Shown in pieces: positions 25,906 to 47,369 of a stretch of DNA of 64,000 bases; within the stretch, counting starts at the first letter, position 1, and every line of letters starts with the position of its first letter. A program made the translations under genes and the position numbers. Origin of the DNA: Pseudomonas sp. VD-NE ins (GTDB lineage: Bacteria > Pseudomonadota > Gammaproteobacteria > Pseudomonadales > Pseudomonadaceae). Under the pieces are notes generated by a model. The model saw nothing but the letters and a program-made list of their open reading frames with translations, made no database searches and was not told the DNA's origin. The stretch spans positions 4,582,501 through 4,646,500 of the forward strand of contig NZ_CP134772.1 of assembly GCF_031882575.1 (NCBI RefSeq). Direction: 5' to 3'.

Positions 25906-27228
25906 TCAGACAGGCTGCAACGGCATGGTCAGTTCGACGCGCAGGCCATCCGGACGGCTGTCGAAATGCAGGGCGCAGTCACAACGCTGGACAATCGCCT
26001 GGACAATTGCCAAACCGAGGCCGCATCCGGTGCTCTGGCCGTTACGCCAGAAGCGTTGGGTCAAGTGTTGCAGGTCATCCGGCGCAATCCCCGGGCCATG
26101 GTCGCGCACGACAAAACGAACACGGTTGCCAATGGTTTCCAGGCTCAGCTCAACCGCACAGTCTTCGAGCGTATGGCGCAAGGCGTTGTCGAGCAGGTTG
26201 CGCAGCGCCGCAATCGACAGCACGGCCGGCATCTGCAGCGGTGCAGCCGACAGGTCGGTGGGCAGCTTCAGTTTGATGCGCAAACGCTCTCCCCCCGTGG
26301 CGTCCTGGATCGCCAGACGTGCCACTTGCTCGGCACTGCATTGCGAACCGTCATCGAACGACAGACTGCCCTCTACCCGCGCCAGCAACAGCAATTGCTC
26401 AAGGGTGCGATGCAAGCGATCGGCGCCCTCCTCCGCCCGCGCCAGCGATTGATCGCGGGCACTGCCATCGGTCATGCGCGCGACTTGCAGGTGCGTCTTG
26501 ATCGCCGTCAGTGGGCTGCGCAGTTCATGGGCCGCGTCACCGGTCAGACGGCGTTCGCGCTCGATGGTCTTGCCAATGCGCTGGAACAACTGGTTTTGCG
26601 TTTCGAGCAGCGGCTTCAGTTCACTGGGGAAGGTCTGGATCTGCAACGGCTCAAGCGAGTCGGCATTGCGCCGCATCAACGCTTCACGCAGTCGGTTGAG
26701 CGGCGCCAGCCCCTGGCCGATGCCCAGCCATAGCAAACACAGACAACCGAGCAAGGCCACACCCACCGGCACCGACGCCGCCAGCAGAATCGACATGTTC
26801 AGGGCTTCGCGCTCGATCTGCCGGTCGGCGGTGGTGATGCGCACATCGCCGCGGGCGAGGGTGAAGCTGCGCCACGGCGCGCCGTCGATCATCTGGTCAT
26901 GGAAGCCCATTTTCTCGGCTTCCAGCGCTTGTTCGGGATTGTTGTGACTGCGCGCGAGAATTTCCCCGCGCAACGAACTGACCTGACAGGCCATGCCGCC
27001 GGGAATATTCAATTGCTCGGCACTGAAGTGAGTGCCCTCGCCTTTGCTCGGCAGTGTCGGCAACTGTTCCAGCAGCCCGGCAACCATGCGCGCCGATGCA
27101 ACCAGACGCTGGTCGAGGGAGAACATCATCTGATTGCGCAAATCACTGAGCATCCAGGCCGCCGCCAGCGCCCAGATCAGCGCAAACGCGGCGCCGAGGG
27201 TCAGGCTCAGGCGCAGTCGCAGGCTCAT
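25906..27228 (-). CDS. dsbS: Sensor histidine kinase, DsbS-like
   Basis: About 440 residues from the ATG at 27228 (a GTG one codon earlier is also possible; both overlap the regulator stop). Order: membrane segment (about 8-28), periplasmic sensor (about 30-145), membrane segment (about 147-172, including LLGCLCLLWLG), H-box GDAAHELRSPLTAIKT, N-box LLDNALRH, G-boxes DHGPGI and GCGLGLAIV. The sensor has a single cysteine at about residue 81 (GGMACQVSS). In P. aeruginosa the equivalent pair (PA2479-PA2480) senses copper and controls dsb genes; a sensor cysteine is reported as important there. Confidence 0.85.
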   Translation of the reverse strand: MSLRLRLSLTLGAAFALIWALAAAWMLSDLRNQMMFSLDQRLVASARMVAGLLEQLPTLPSKGEGTHFSAEQLNIPGGMACQVSSLRGEILARSHNNPEQALEAEKMGFHDQMIDGAPWRSFTLARGDVRITTADRQIEREALNMSILLAASVPVGVALLGCLCLLWLGIGQGLAPLNRLREALMRRNADSLEPLQIQTFPSELKPLLETQNQLFQRIGKTIERERRLTGDAAHELRSPLTAIKTHLQVARMTDGSARDQSLARAEEGADRLHRTLEQLLLLARVEGSLSFDDGSQCSAEQVARLAIQDATGGERLRIKLKLPTDLSAAPLQMPAVLSIAALRNLLDNALRHTLEDCAVELSLETIGNRVRFVVRDHGPGIAPDDLQHLTQRFWRNGQSTGCGLGLAIVQAIVQRCDCALHFDSRPDGLRVELTMPLQPV

Positions 27229-27908
27229 CACTTGCCTTGATCTCCACCGTCAGCCGGGCCGAGGCGATAGCCCAGACCGCGCACGGTTTCGACGATGCCT
27301 TTGCCCAGTTTGCTGCGCAGGTGATGGATGTGCACGTTCAGCGCGTTGCTTTCCAGTTCATCGTTGAAGCCGTAGACACTGTCCTTCAATTGCTCGGTGG
27401 ACAGCACCCGGCCACGATTGTGCAGCAGCGCCTGCAACAGCGATTGCTCGCGGCGCGACAAGTCCACCGGTTGCCCGGCCAGCATGGTTTCGCGACTGCT
27501 CGGGTCGTACGTCAGTGCACCGTGCTCAATCAGGTTTACGCTGCGCCCGGCGACCCGGCGCAACAGGGTTTGCAGACGGGCGAACAGTTCACGCAGATCG
27601 AATGGTTTGAGCAGGTAATCGTCCGCCCCGGCCTGCAAGCCGTCGACACGGTCGGTGACCGAATCGCGCGCGGTCAGGATCAGCACCGGAATTTCCAGGC
27701 CGCTCTGACGCAGTTGTTGCAGCAACTTGAGGCCATCTTCGTCGGGCAGGCCAAGATCGAGCACCATCACGTCGAATTCAGCAACTTTAAGTATCGCGCG
27801 GGCCTTCGATGCCGTGTTGACGTGTTCGACGGTCAGGCCTTGGGCACTGAGCCCCGCAACAATACCGCTGGCGATCAGTTCATCGTCTTCGCAAACCAGT
27901 ACGTGCAT
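27228..27908 (-). CDS. dsbR: OmpR-family response regulator, DsbR-like
   Basis: 226 residues from the ATG at 27908. The receiver has the acidic pair CEDDE, phospho-acceptor in MVLDLGLPDEDG, and lysine in DDYLLKPFDL. The C-terminal winged helix reads LDSVYGFNDELESNALNVHIHHLRSKLG-like (OmpR/QseB type). It overlaps the kinase start. The probable target box (GTTAAT-N5-GTTAAT) is in front of dsbD. The longer frame to 28031 is not supported. Confidence 0.87.
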   Translation of the reverse strand: MHVLVCEDDELIASGIVAGLSAQGLTVEHVNTASKARAILKVAEFDVMVLDLGLPDEDGLKLLQQLRQSGLEIPVLILTARDSVTDRVDGLQAGADDYLLKPFDLRELFARLQTLLRRVAGRSVNLIEHGALTYDPSSRETMLAGQPVDLSRREQSLLQALLHNRGRVLSTEQLKDSVYGFNDELESNALNVHIHHLRSKLGKGIVETVRGLGYRLGPADGGDQGK

Positions 27909-28154
27909 GGGTACTCCGGAAACAAAAAGGCGAGTGAAACAGGCGAGGATTAAGGCGCAATTATGGCCGTCACCGACGCTGACGGGAAGCCGGGCGCAAA
28001 GACGTGTCTGCCCCCGGCTGCGGAAAACCATAGCTACGCGGCATCGAAACTTCTCCCAACTAATAAAGAAACAATTCCTGCCTTTGTAAGAATCCTTCGA
28101 TCATTTAGTTTTCAGTCGGCAATTACCTACAACTTTTAAAGGGACTTAATAAAC

Positions 28155-28847
28155 ATGCCTCAACTAAAAAACTTCGTCGCGATCGATTGGCGCTCCGGCC
28201 CCGACCGGATTTATTTCTTCTTCAAAGACAGCGACACCTATTCCCGATTCGATCTCGGTGACAACAAGGTATCCAGCAACTATCCCGCCCCGGTTGCCGA
28301 TAGCTGGGACAGCTTTGGCCCCCATGCCAAAGACTTGCGTTTCGGACTGACAACCACCTCATTCGGCTGGAACACCTCATCCGACGAAGATATTGCCTGG
28401 TTGTTCTTCTATCAGGGCACCACACCCGTGGTGTGTAAATACAATCAAGACAAAGACAAGGTCGATGCCTTTTATAAAGTTTCCGATTCGATCTGGAAGC
28501 CGATATTGCCCTACTTCGACAAGATCATCGCCGGCACCTGGTTCCAACTGACCGGTCACCCGTTTCTGTTCAGGTTCATCCTCAACGACGGACACTATCT
28601 ATCGTTTAACTACAAGGCAAAGACCCTGACTTACAAATCCTTCGGGGATCATCAGCTTGGCGCACTGATACCGTACAAGGACCGCATCATCACAGCGGCG
28701 CAAAATGACCGGTCTTTTGCCGACAGCTACTGGTACATCTTCCTGACGGGCAACCAATACCTGACTTACAACATTCAGTCCGACCGCCTGGTCTCCGGAC
28801 CGAAAACCATCAATGACGCGAACTGGCCCGGACTGCTGCGAGGCTGA
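28155..28847 (+). CDS. Stand-alone hemopexin-repeat protein (four-bladed propeller predicted)
   Basis: 230 residues, no signal peptide. Four repeats of about 50-60 residues can be laid out: 1 (about 6-56) DRIYFFFKDSDTYSRFDL...NYPAPVADSWDSF; 2 (about 60-118) AWLFFYQGTTPVVCKYNQ...VSDSIWKPI; 3 (about 122-175) LFRFILNDGHYLSFNYK; 4 (about 176-230) YWYIFLTGNQYLTYNIQ...INDANWPGL. Each has the hemopexin pattern: a strand with aromatic residues, a G/D turn, a Y-x-x-[FY]-[DN] strand and a late W. Proteins built only of such repeats bind haem, polyamines or partners in animals, plants and some bacteria (photopexins). GC content is visibly lower than in the neighbours. Function unknown. Confidence 0.7.
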   Translation: MPQLKNFVAIDWRSGPDRIYFFFKDSDTYSRFDLGDNKVSSNYPAPVADSWDSFGPHAKDLRFGLTTTSFGWNTSSDEDIAWLFFYQGTTPVVCKYNQDKDKVDAFYKVSDSIWKPILPYFDKIIAGTWFQLTGHPFLFRFILNDGHYLSFNYKAKTLTYKSFGDHQLGALIPYKDRIITAAQNDRSFADSYWYIFLTGNQYLTYNIQSDRLVSGPKTINDANWPGLLRG

Positions 28848-28878
28848 TTGGCCGAAGCCCGGAGGGCCTTGTAGGATA

Positions 28879-28897
28879 CGGTTAATTATCGGTTAAT
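28879..28897 (+). promoter_or_regulatory. Direct-repeat response-regulator box before dsbD
   Basis: CGGTTAAT occurs at 28879-28886 and again at 28890-28897, an 11-bp period that gives GTTAAT-N5-GTTAAT. This is the layout bound by OmpR/PmrA/QseB-type regulators. It is about 50 bp upstream of the dsbD ATG. Binding by the nearby DsbR-like protein is inferred. Confidence 0.55.
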
Positions 28898-28945
28898 CGC
28901 AGCCGCCCATTCTGCGCCTCACTTGCACAGGGACAAGGCTCCTCC

Positions 28946-30679
28946 ATGCGTCATTTTTTTCTATTGTTTGCTCTGCTGATTTCCAGCCTGGCCCAGGCGG
29001 GGAACAATCCATTTGAGTCAAAACCGGAGTTTCTGCCGGTCGACAAGGCGTTTGTGCTCACGTCCGAACGTCTGGAATCCGGTGAAACCCAGCTGTTCTG
29101 GCAAATCACCGACGGCTATTACCTGTATCAGAAACGCTTGAAGTTCGACGGGCTGAGCGCGGCACAGCAACCGACGCTGCCGGAAGGCGAATCCCACAGC
29201 GACGAGTTTTTCGGAGAGCAACCGGTCTATCGCCAAGGGCTGGAAGTGAAAATCCCGGCGGCAGCCACGGGGCAGATCAAGGTCAGCTATCAGGGCTGTG
29301 CCGATGCCGGTCTGTGCTATCCGCCGCAAACCCGGGTGATTGATCTGGGCGGCAAAGCAGCGGTGGCTGCAGGCGCCGAAGCACCGGATCAGGCGTTGGC
29401 CAGCAGTCTGCAACAACGGGCGCTGGGCTGGAGTCTGCTGGTGTTTTTCGGCCTAGGTCTGTTGCTCGCGTTTACACCTTGCACGTTGCCGATGCTGCCG
29501 ATTCTGGCCGGCATGGTGGTCGGCAGTGGTGCCACCCCGCGTCGCGGTTTCGCGCTGGCCGGCAGTTACGTGATTTGCATGGCGCTGGTGTATGCGGCGA
29601 TGGGCGTGATTGCTGCGCTGCTCGGCGCGAACCTGCAGGCGTGGTTGCAGAACCCTTGGCTGCTCGGCACATTCGCCGCAATCTTTGTGGTGCTGGCCTT
29701 GCCGATGTTTGGCTTCTTTGAATTGCAATTGCCGGTGGCCCTGCGTGATCGCCTGGAACACGCCTCGCGCAGTCGCAGCGGTGGCAGCCTGATCGGCGCC
29801 GGGGTGCTCGGTGCCTTGTCCGGTCTGTTGGTCGGGCCTTGCATGACCGCGCCGCTGGCCGGTGCATTGCTGTATATCGCGCAGAGCGGCAACGCCCTGC
29901 ACGGTGGCTTGATCCTGTTCTCGCTGGGCATCGGCATTGGTGTGCCGTTGCTGTTGCTGGTGACTGTGGGCAATCGCTTCCTGCCCAAACCCGGCGCCTG
30001 GATGAACCTGCTCAAAGGCGTGTTCGGTTTCCTCTTCCTCGCCACCGCGCTGTTGATGCTGCGTCCGGTGCTGGATGCTTCGTTGTGGCTGGGCCTGTGC
30101 GGTGCACTGCTGTTGATCGCCGCGTTCTGCGCCTGGAAACAGTCCGAAGGTTTTGGCCGCGTCGCGCAGTTGTTCGGCGCCAGTTCGTTGCTGCTCGGGT
30201 TGTGGGGCAGTCTGCTGGTGATCGGTGCGGCGGGCGGCAGCGATGATCCGTATCAACCGTTGCAGGTCTACAGTGCCGGCCGCGCCAGCACAGCGGCGTC
30301 GTCGGCTCACGATGCGTTCACCACGATCAAGGAGCCGGCCGCGCTGCAACGCGAACTCGATGCCGCCAAGGCTCAAGGCCAGTGGGTGCTGCTCGACTAC
30401 TACGCCGACTGGTGTGTGTCGTGCAAGGTCATGGAGAAGCAGGTGTTCGGCAAGGACAAGGTCATGCAGGCGTTGAGTGATGTACGCCTGCTGCGGCTCG
30501 ATGTGACTGCCGACAATGCCGCCAGCCGTGAACTGCTCAGCCGCTACAAAGTACCGGGGCCGCCGAGCTTCGTCTGGATCGGTACCGATGGCGAAGAACG
30601 CCGCAGCCAGCGCATCACCGGCGAAGTTGATGCCGAGACGTTCCTGCAACGCTGGGCCACCACCCGGGACGCTAATTAA
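28946..30679 (+). CDS. dsbD: Thiol:disulfide interchange protein DsbD
   Basis: 577 residues, full length. Signal peptide (FFLLFALLISSLAQAG), periplasmic alpha domain with the redox cysteines in CADAGLCYPP, an eight-helix membrane domain with FTPCTLPMLP and GPCMTAPLAG holding its cysteine pair, and a C-terminal thioredoxin domain with YADWCVSCKVME. DsbD carries electrons from cytosolic thioredoxin to periplasmic isomerases, here presumably the DsbG encoded two genes on. It overlaps the next gene by TAATG. Confidence 0.95.
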   Translation: MRHFFLLFALLISSLAQAGNNPFESKPEFLPVDKAFVLTSERLESGETQLFWQITDGYYLYQKRLKFDGLSAAQQPTLPEGESHSDEFFGEQPVYRQGLEVKIPAAATGQIKVSYQGCADAGLCYPPQTRVIDLGGKAAVAAGAEAPDQALASSLQQRALGWSLLVFFGLGLLLAFTPCTLPMLPILAGMVVGSGATPRRGFALAGSYVICMALVYAAMGVIAALLGANLQAWLQNPWLLGTFAAIFVVLALPMFGFFELQLPVALRDRLEHASRSRSGGSLIGAGVLGALSGLLVGPCMTAPLAGALLYIAQSGNALHGGLILFSLGIGIGVPLLLLVTVGNRFLPKPGAWMNLLKGVFGFLFLATALLMLRPVLDASLWLGLCGALLLIAAFCAWKQSEGFGRVAQLFGASSLLLGLWGSLLVIGAAGGSDDPYQPLQVYSAGRASTAASSAHDAFTTIKEPAALQRELDAAKAQGQWVLLDYYADWCVSCKVMEKQVFGKDKVMQALSDVRLLRLDVTADNAASRELLSRYKVPGPPSFVWIGTDGEERRSQRITGEVDAETFLQRWATTRDAN

Positions 30680-31560
30680 TGCTGACTCTCACCCTCGGCA
30701 CCTTTGCCATCGCGCTTAATCACCTGCTGCTGATCAGTGCCCTGGCGCTGGCGACCTTTGTCGGCTGGCGGGTGGCCAAACGTGGTGGCGATAACCCCGA
30801 GTCGGCATTGTTCAGTCTGTTTCTGCTGGGCCTGCTCGCGGCGCGCATTGCCTTTGTGCTGCTGTACTGGTCGCACTATCGCAACGACCCGTGGCAGATC
30901 ATCGATTTGCGTGACGGTGGTTTCCTCGCCTGGCCGGGGGTGATCGTGCTGTTACTGGCGGCGCTGTATCGCGGCTGGCGCCGTCCGGGCTTGCGTCGCC
31001 CGCTGGGTTTTGGCGTAGCCAGCGGCGTGGCGTTCTGGCTGTTGGCGACGCTGTCGTTGAACATCTATGAACAAGGCACCCGACTGCCGGACATCTCCCT
31101 GCGCAATGCGGCCGGGGAAACCATCCAGCTCAGCGACTATCAGGGCGGCCCGCTGGTGATCAATCTGTGGGCGACCTGGTGCCCGCCGTGCCGACGCGAG
31201 ATGCCGGTGCTGGAAAACGCCCAGCAACAACGCCCGGACCTGACCTTCCTGTTCGTCAATCAGGCCGAAAGCATGCAAAGCGTGGCGACGTTTCTCGAAA
31301 CCCAGGGCCTGAGCCTGAACAACGTGCTGTTCGACCGCAGCGGTCGGCTAGGTCAGGCCGTGGGCTCCATGGCATTGCCGACTACGCTGTTCTATAGCCC
31401 TGACGGTCGGTTGCTGAGCAGTCACCTTGGTGAGCTATCGAACGCCAGCCTGGCGCGCGCGCTGGAAAATTTCGCCACGCCGAATCCGAATTCGACCCCG
31501 GCCACTGCACCGGCCACCTCTGCAAGGAAACTGCCATGCCCCGCCTCCGCCACCTGCTGA
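30679..31560 (+). CDS. Membrane-anchored thioredoxin (TlpA/ResA-like) with Lgt-like N-terminus
   Basis: 293 residues. The first 130 hold about four hydrophobic segments with ALFSLFLLGLLAARIAFVLLYW and DLRDGGFLAWPGV, which resembles the membrane part of prolipoprotein diacylglyceryl transferase without its full active site. A thioredoxin domain follows with INLWATWCPPCRREMPVL and cis-proline ALPTTLF. The C-terminus is Pro/Ala/Ser-rich and overlaps the dsbG start by 25 nt. It is the counterpart of P. aeruginosa PA2477 and is probably a periplasm-facing reductase fed by DsbD. Confidence 0.87.
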   Translation: MLTLTLGTFAIALNHLLLISALALATFVGWRVAKRGGDNPESALFSLFLLGLLAARIAFVLLYWSHYRNDPWQIIDLRDGGFLAWPGVIVLLLAALYRGWRRPGLRRPLGFGVASGVAFWLLATLSLNIYEQGTRLPDISLRNAAGETIQLSDYQGGPLVINLWATWCPPCRREMPVLENAQQQRPDLTFLFVNQAESMQSVATFLETQGLSLNNVLFDRSGRLGQAVGSMALPTTLFYSPDGRLLSSHLGELSNASLARALENFATPNPNSTPATAPATSARKLPCPASATC

Positions 31561-32306
31561 CGCTGACTCTGGGCACCGCCCTGCTGCACTTGCCGTCGGT
31601 GCTGGCCGCTGAAGAATTGCCTGCGGCGATCAAGCAGATCGAAGCCAAAGGCGCGAAAATCGTCGGCCAGTTCGACGCCCCCGATGGCCTGCGCGGGTAT
31701 GCGGCGCAGTATCAGAACCGTGGTATGGCGCTGTACCTGACCCCGGATGGCAAACACGTTTTGCTCGGTAATCTGTACGACGCCGACGGCAAGGACTTGA
31801 GCAGCGAGCCACTGCAAAAACTGGTTTATGCGCCGATGGCCAAGGAAGTCTGGGCCAAGTTCGAAGCGAGCAACTGGATTCAGGACGGCAACAAGGATGC
31901 ACCGCGCACCGTTTACCTGTTCAGCGATCCGAACTGCCCGTACTGCAACATGTTCTGGGAACAGGCGCGGCCATGGGTGAAATCCGGCAAGGTGCAACTG
32001 CGGCACATTATGGTCGGTATCATCCGCGAGGACAGCCCGGGCAAATCGGCCGCGTTGCTGGCCGCGAAAGATCCGGCCAAAGCCCTGGAAGATCACGAAA
32101 AGGCTGGCAAGGGCAGCTCGCTCAAAGCGCTGAAAGATATTCCGGCGGCCGTGCAGACCAAACTGGCGGCGAACATGCAGTTGATGGAAGACCTCGATTT
32201 GCAGGCGACGCCGGCGATCTTCTACATGGATGACAAGGGTGAACTGCAACAGCAGCAAGGCGCGCCTTCGCCGGACAAGTTGGCGAAGATTCTCGGGCCT
32301 AAATAA
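31536..32306 (+). CDS. dsbG: Periplasmic disulfide isomerase/chaperone DsbG
   Basis: 256 residues. Signal peptide (LLTLTLGTALLHLPSVLAAEE), N-terminal cystatin-like dimerisation domain (about 25-95), helical linker, then the thioredoxin domain with SDPNCPYCNMF (active site CPYC) and cis-proline LQATPAIFY. The motif is DsbG/DsbC type. Reduced by DsbD in the same operon. A type A REP follows directly after the stop. Confidence 0.92.
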   Translation: MPRLRHLLTLTLGTALLHLPSVLAAEELPAAIKQIEAKGAKIVGQFDAPDGLRGYAAQYQNRGMALYLTPDGKHVLLGNLYDADGKDLSSEPLQKLVYAPMAKEVWAKFEASNWIQDGNKDAPRTVYLFSDPNCPYCNMFWEQARPWVKSGKVQLRHIMVGIIREDSPGKSAALLAAKDPAKALEDHEKAGKGSSLKALKDIPAAVQTKLAANMQLMEDLDLQATPAIFYMDDKGELQQQQGAPSPDKLAKILGPK

Positions 32307-32312
32307 GCAAAA

Positions 32313-32388
32313 TCAAAAGATCGCAGCCTGCGGCAGCTCCTACATGGAACGCGTTTTCTGTAGGAGCTGCCGCAGGCTGCGATCTTTT
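32313..32388. repeat. REP element, type A, tail-to-tail orientation
   Basis: Arms 32313-32344 (TCAAAAGATCGCAGCCTGCG...) and 32359-32388 are inverted relative to the copy at 8315, with a short 14-nt spacer. It fills the space between convergent dsbG and the hydrolase gene; its last base is the first base of the hydrolase stop codon. Confidence 0.9.
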
Positions 32389-33200
32389 CAACGGCGTTCA
32401 GCCAGGAAGGAAAACAGCACCTCGGTGACAAACTCGGGATTCTCCAGATTGGAGATATGCCCCGCCTCCGGTACCAGCACCCATGGGCAACCGATCAACT
32501 CGGCCATTTCCTTTGCTTCGGACGGTGGTCGTGGTTTGTCCTGATCGCCGCACAGGACCAGCGTAGTCGGCGCATTCAATTCGCCCAGACGTGGCAACAG
32601 ATCATCCCGGCCAAAGGTGATACGCCCCATCGGTACGATGCTTTCGCGTAAACGATCGGACGAGTACGCCGCCAGTTTCGCGCGAAAATCCTGATACAGC
32701 GCCGACTGCGGATCGATGCCCGGACGGAAGAAGATCGGCACGACGATATCCAGTAATTGCTCGGAGATTTCGCCGGTTTCTTCAATCTGTTTGAACAGCG
32801 AGAAGTAGTACTGACGAGTCGGCTCCGGCTCGACGCCAACATACGTGTCCATCAGCACCAGACCGTTGATCCGCTGTGGGGCCGACAGTGCCAGGCGCAC
32901 ACCCCACATGCCGCCGACCGACAGCCCGACAAGAGTGACCTGATCGATATCCAGATGATCGAGCAAGGCCTGCGCCTGACGGGCGATGTCGTCCAGTGAT
33001 GTCGTGCCTTCCGGCAATCGCCCCGACTGGCCGTGCCCCCACAGGTCCAGCGCAATCACCCGATAGTGCGGCGACAACGCGGCAATCTGCGGTGCCCACA
33101 TGGCCTGGTCCCATAGATAGCTGCCAGCCAGCAACACCGCCGGACCAGTGCCTTGATCAATGTAATGCAGCGCTTGTCCGTCAACCGTGAAAAAAGGCAT
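32388..33200 (-). CDS. Alpha/beta hydrolase
   Basis: 270 residues from the ATG at 33200 (GGGGGTGG upstream); a TTG at 33218 is a weaker option. Nucleophile elbow GLSVGGMWG with Ser, acid in LCGDQDKPRP and histidine in PEAGHISNLENPEF form the triad. It resembles 3-oxoadipate enol-lactonase or general esterases rather than the type II thioesterase PvdG found beside pvdL in P. aeruginosa. A terminator separates it from pvdL, so it is probably independent. Confidence 0.85.
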   Translation of the reverse strand: MPFFTVDGQALHYIDQGTGPAVLLAGSYLWDQAMWAPQIAALSPHYRVIALDLWGHGQSGRLPEGTTSLDDIARQAQALLDHLDIDQVTLVGLSVGGMWGVRLALSAPQRINGLVLMDTYVGVEPEPTRQYYFSLFKQIEETGEISEQLLDIVVPIFFRPGIDPQSALYQDFRAKLAAYSSDRLRESIVPMGRITFGRDDLLPRLGELNAPTTLVLCGDQDKPRPPSEAKEMAELIGCPWVLVPEAGHISNLENPEFVTEVLFSFLAERR

Positions 33201-33216
33201 CGACCACCCCCACGAC

Positions 33217-33249
33217 AAAAAAGAGAACCGGCAGACTGAGCTGCCGGTT
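33217..33249 (-). terminator. Rho-independent terminator of the pvdL transcript
   Basis: Stem AACCGGCAG (33226-33234) / CTGCCGGTT (33241-33249) with a 6-nt loop. Read on the minus strand it is followed by CTCTTTTTTG, a proper U-run. It lies about 180 bp beyond the pvdL stop and just upstream of the hydrolase gene. Confidence 0.85.
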
Positions 33250-33309
33250 GCTGGTCGTCAATCCTCGAAATGTACGTGAATGTAGCGGTTTAATTGTGTT
33301 GAACGCACT

Positions 33310-33412
33310 GACGCCATCGCTGGCAAGCCAGCTCCCACAGAGATCGAATGTGTTCACAGGTTTCGTGCTCACATCAGGACATTGTGGGAGCTGGCTTGCC
33401 AGCGATGAGGCC
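33310..33412. repeat. REP doublet, type B, downstream of pvdL
   Basis: Inverted copies at 33310-33340 and 33382-33412 with GCTGGC/GCCAGC inner stems, between the pvdL stop and its terminator, so it is probably part of the pvdL 3' untranslated RNA. Confidence 0.88.
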
Positions 33413-33430
33413 GGTACAGACACTAGAGAA

Positions 33431-46429
<12,999 letters not shown>

Positions 46430-46581
46430 GAGGTTTCCTGCCTGAATTCGGCTTGCTAATGGAATCGGGTTGCTGCGTCACGCCCCTCGAAGGGCATGCA
46501 GGGCGCGGTCTTTGCCGACCGCGCAAGGCATTGGAATGCTGTCTGGCCGGGTGCTTTACCCGGAACCATTCACCAATGAGA

Positions 46582-46605
46582 ACGGATGACGTCTTGAAAT
46601 AATTA
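46582..46605 (-). promoter_or_regulatory. Probable PvdS promoter of pvdL (one mismatch)
   Basis: On the minus strand TAATT is followed by 16 nt and CGT, one base from the iron-starvation box TAAAT-N16-CGT. It lies about 150 bp upstream of pvdL. No better match was found in the pvdL-pvdS intergenic region. Confidence 0.65.
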
Positions 46606-46694
46606 GTCGGCAGGCTGGATCGTCAATGGGGCCGGGGTGTGGCGGCGTGTCGCAGTTCTCAGAACGCACCTATGTGGCGCATTACTTCTCTTTC

Positions 46695-46725
46695 TCAATT
46701 GACAATCATTATCATTCAACATAAT
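46695..46725 (+). promoter_or_regulatory. Fur-controlled promoter of pvdS
   Basis: Bases 46695-46713 match the 19-bp Fur box GATAATGATAATCATTATC at 14 positions, with the right half AATCATTATC exact. A TTGACA -35 (46699-46704) and CATAAT -10 (46720-46725) overlap it, so Fur-Fe would block the promoter. The pvdS start is about 70 bp downstream. Confidence 0.85.
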
Positions 46726-46797
46726 TTGTCGCTCGATGTGTAGGACGGCCCCGTCCCCAGGCGTCCCACTAACCTATTTGGCAGCAAGGTGATTTCC

Positions 46798-47352
46798 ATG
46801 ACGGAACAAGTATCCACAAGCAGGTGCGATTCACCGCTACTTCAGGCATTCGTCGACAATCGACTGATTCTGGTCAAGATTGCAGCCCGCATTACCGGCT
46901 GCCGATCGCGCGCCGAGGACGTGGTGCAGGATGCGTTTTTCCGACTGCAATCGGCGCCACCGATCACGTCGTCGATCAAGGCTCAACTGAGCTATCTGTT
47001 CCAGATCGTGCGCAACCTTGCCATCGATCACTACCGCAAACAGGCGCTTGAGCAGAAGTACTCCGGCCCTGAAGAGGAAGGGCTGAATGTGGTCATCCAG
47101 GGTGCTTCGCCGGAAACCTCGCACATCAACTTCTCGACCCTGGAAAACATCGCCGACGCGCTGACCGAACTGCCCAGCCGCACGCGCTACGCGTTCGAGA
47201 TGTACCGCCTGCACGGCGTGCCGCAAAAGGACATCGCCAAGGAACTCGGCGTGTCGCCAACCCTGGTCAACTTCATGATTCGTGATGCCCTGGTGCACTG
47301 CCGCAAGGTCTCGGGCAGTCGTCGGGATGTGGTGATTGCGGGTCGTCGCTAA
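46798..47352 (+). CDS. pvdS: ECF sigma factor PvdS
   Basis: 184 residues from the ATG at 46798 with AAGG 8 nt upstream; a GTG at 46789 would overlap that site. Region 2 reads SRAEDVVQDAFFRLQ and SYLFQIVRNLAIDHYRKQALEQKY; region 4 is ALTELPSRTRYAFEMYRLHGVPQKDIAKELGVSP in outline. It is nearly identical in these parts to P. aeruginosa PvdS. PvdS directs RNA polymerase to iron-starvation boxes and is held by the anti-sigma FpvR until ferri-pyoverdine signals through FpvA. It is divergent from pvdL. Confidence 0.97.
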   Translation: MTEQVSTSRCDSPLLQAFVDNRLILVKIAARITGCRSRAEDVVQDAFFRLQSAPPITSSIKAQLSYLFQIVRNLAIDHYRKQALEQKYSGPEEEGLNVVIQGASPETSHINFSTLENIADALTELPSRTRYAFEMYRLHGVPQKDIAKELGVSPTLVNFMIRDALVHCRKVSGSRRDVVIAGRR

Positions 47353-47369
47353 GACCGCGTTGCCAGATA

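Noticed and set aside
32388..33200. Hydrolase next to pvdL as the PvdG thioesterase
   Set aside because: Its triad context and length fit general esterase/lactonase families, and a terminator separates it from pvdL.
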